Positions 8,289-9,277 of a stretch of 9,277 nucleotides of DNA are shown here, in pieces. Below the pieces are notes generated by a model. It saw nothing but the letters and a program-made list of their open reading frames with translations. It made no database searches and was not told the DNA's origin. The stretch's first letter is position 1, and the number at the start of each line of letters is the position of its first letter. The position numbers were made by a program, and so were the translations under genes. The DNA comes from Bacillota bacterium. GTDB taxonomy: Bacteria > Bacillota > Bacilli > Bacillales_B > DSM-18226. The DNA is taken from NCBI GenBank assembly GCA_030705665.1, contig JAUZQA010000124.1:1-9277 (forward strand), written 5' to 3'.

Positions 8289-9277
8289 ATGATACGAACG
8301 GAAGAAATGCTATTAAACGTAGGACCGCAGCACCCAAGTACACACGGTGTATTCCGTCTGATCGTCAAGCTTGACGGAGAAATCGTTAAAGAGGCAAGAC
8401 CGGTTATTGGTTATTTGCACCGCGGTACTGAAAAACTTGCTGAAGACCTGCAATATACTCAAATTATTCCATATACAGACCGCTTGGACTATGTATCGGC
8501 GATGATTAATAACTATGCATTGGTTCATACGGTTGAAACAATGATGGATATCCAAATACCTGAGCGTGCTGAATATTTACGTGTAATCGCCATGGAATTA
8601 AACCGTATTGCCAGCCACCTTGTTTGGTGGGGAACATACCTCTTGGATATTGGAGCAGTAAGTCCGTTCCTGTATGCATTCCGCGAACGGGAAATGATTC
8701 TTAACCTATTCAACGAATTGTGTGGAGCACGATTGACCTTCAACTATATGCGCGTTGGCGGTGTGAAGTGGGATGCACCGGAAGGCTGGATTGAAAAAGT
8801 AAAACAATTCATCCCATATATGCGTGAACAGCTCGCAGGTTATCATGACCTTGTAGACGGAAATGAAATATTTGTCAGCCGGGTTAAAGGTGTTGGAAAG
8901 TATACAAAAGAAGAGGCCATTGCCTATGGCTTAAGTGGCGTCTCACTACGCTCAACCGGAGTAAAATGGGATCTACGCAAGGATGAACCATATTCAATCT
9001 ATGATCGCTTTAAGTTTGATGTTCCAGTAAGGGAAGAGGGCGACTGTCTCGCTCGTTACCATCTGCGTTTATTGGAAATTGAAGAATCATTGAAAATCGT
9101 CGAACAGGCAGTTGAACAGTTCCCGTCCAGCGGCGAGATTCTTGGCAAAGTGCCTAAAATTATCAAAGCACCTAAAGGTGAAGCATTCACAAGAGTCGAA
9201 TCAACTCGTGGAGAACAGGGAGTTTACATTTACAGCGATGGCAAAAAAGAACCATATCGCCTAAAACTAAGAAGGCC
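8289..9277 (+). CDS. nuoD: NADH-quinone oxidoreductase subunit D, 3' end outside the window
   Basis: The first 329 codons of the 49-kDa-type subunit are present, out of about 366 in Bacillus; the window ends inside the gene. NuoD is the quinone-binding partner of NuoB in the peripheral arm and shares ancestry with the large subunit of NiFe hydrogenases. Landmarks are GPQHPSTHG at residues 12-20, whose His lines the quinone site, then IGYLHRGTEKLAE, YTDRLDYVSAM, ELNRIASHLVWWGTY, FNYMRVGGV and LRSTGVKWDLRKDEPY. The ribosome binding site GGAGGTG (8276-8282) overlaps the end of nuoC and is 6 bases before the ATG; the two genes are 3 bp apart. NuoC and NuoD are separate here, not fused as in E. 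coli. No frameshift is seen in the visible part. Confidence 0.98.
   Translation, partial: MIRTEEMLLNVGPQHPSTHGVFRLIVKLDGEIVKEARPVIGYLHRGTEKLAEDLQYTQIIPYTDRLDYVSAMINNYALVHTVETMMDIQIPERAEYLRVIAMELNRIASHLVWWGTYLLDIGAVSPFLYAFREREMILNLFNELCGARLTFNYMRVGGVKWDAPEGWIEKVKQFIPYMREQLAGYHDLVDGNEIFVSRVKGVGKYTKEEAIAYGLSGVSLRSTGVKWDLRKDEPYSIYDRFKFDVPVREEGDCLARYHLRLLEIEESLKIVEQAVEQFPSSGEILGKVPKIIKAPKGEAFTRVESTRGEQGVYIYSDGKKEPYRLKLRR

Overview
The window looks like a chromosomal segment of a low-to-moderate GC, Gram-positive Bacillaceae bacterium (Bacillus, Neobacillus or a close relative; the species cannot be settled from the sequence alone). The evidence is the atpF-H-A-G-D-C gene order, strong AGGAGG-type ribosome binding sites, GTG and TTG starts, a Bacillus-type epsilon subunit with an ATP-binding motif, and a nuo operon downstream of atp whose NuoC carries a long Ala/Lys-rich N-terminal tail. 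All genes are on the + strand.

Region 1 (1-5025) is the distal part of the F1Fo ATP synthase operon. It holds the last codons of atpF (stator b), then atpH (delta), atpA (alpha), atpG (gamma), atpD (beta) and atpC (epsilon), and ends at a strong intrinsic terminator. The atpA-atpG and atpG-atpD spacers contain hairpins. The operon promoter and atpI/B/E lie upstream, outside the window.

Region 2 (5026-6213) is the gap between the two bioenergetic operons. It holds an inverted-repeat element of about 131 bp with an internal terminator-like hairpin (5142-5272). Seven bases later comes a highly structured 183-bp GC-rich repeat (5280-5462) that resembles a dispersed Bacillaceae intergenic repeat. 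A small DUF952 gene follows (5487-5837), then an AT-rich leader with a GC-rich hairpin, a Rex-operator-like palindrome and a clear SigA promoter with an extended -10 (6126-6154).

Region 3 (6214-9277) is the start of an operon for proton-pumping NADH dehydrogenase (complex I): nuoA, nuoB, nuoC and a 3'-truncated nuoD, overlapping or 3 bp apart. NuoA is a membrane subunit. NuoB (cluster N2), NuoC and NuoD form the peripheral quinone-reducing arm. The complex feeds electrons to quinone and pumps protons, and the upstream ATP synthase uses the resulting proton-motive force. The adjacency is functionally coherent, although the terminator and the nuo promoter show separate transcription.

I see no convincing new defence or mobile-gene system. 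The points most worth a second look are the six-block Ala/Lys tail of NuoC, a lost signature Arg in NuoC, a changed family motif in the DUF952 protein, and the two structured repeats placed head to tail in the atp-nuo gap.
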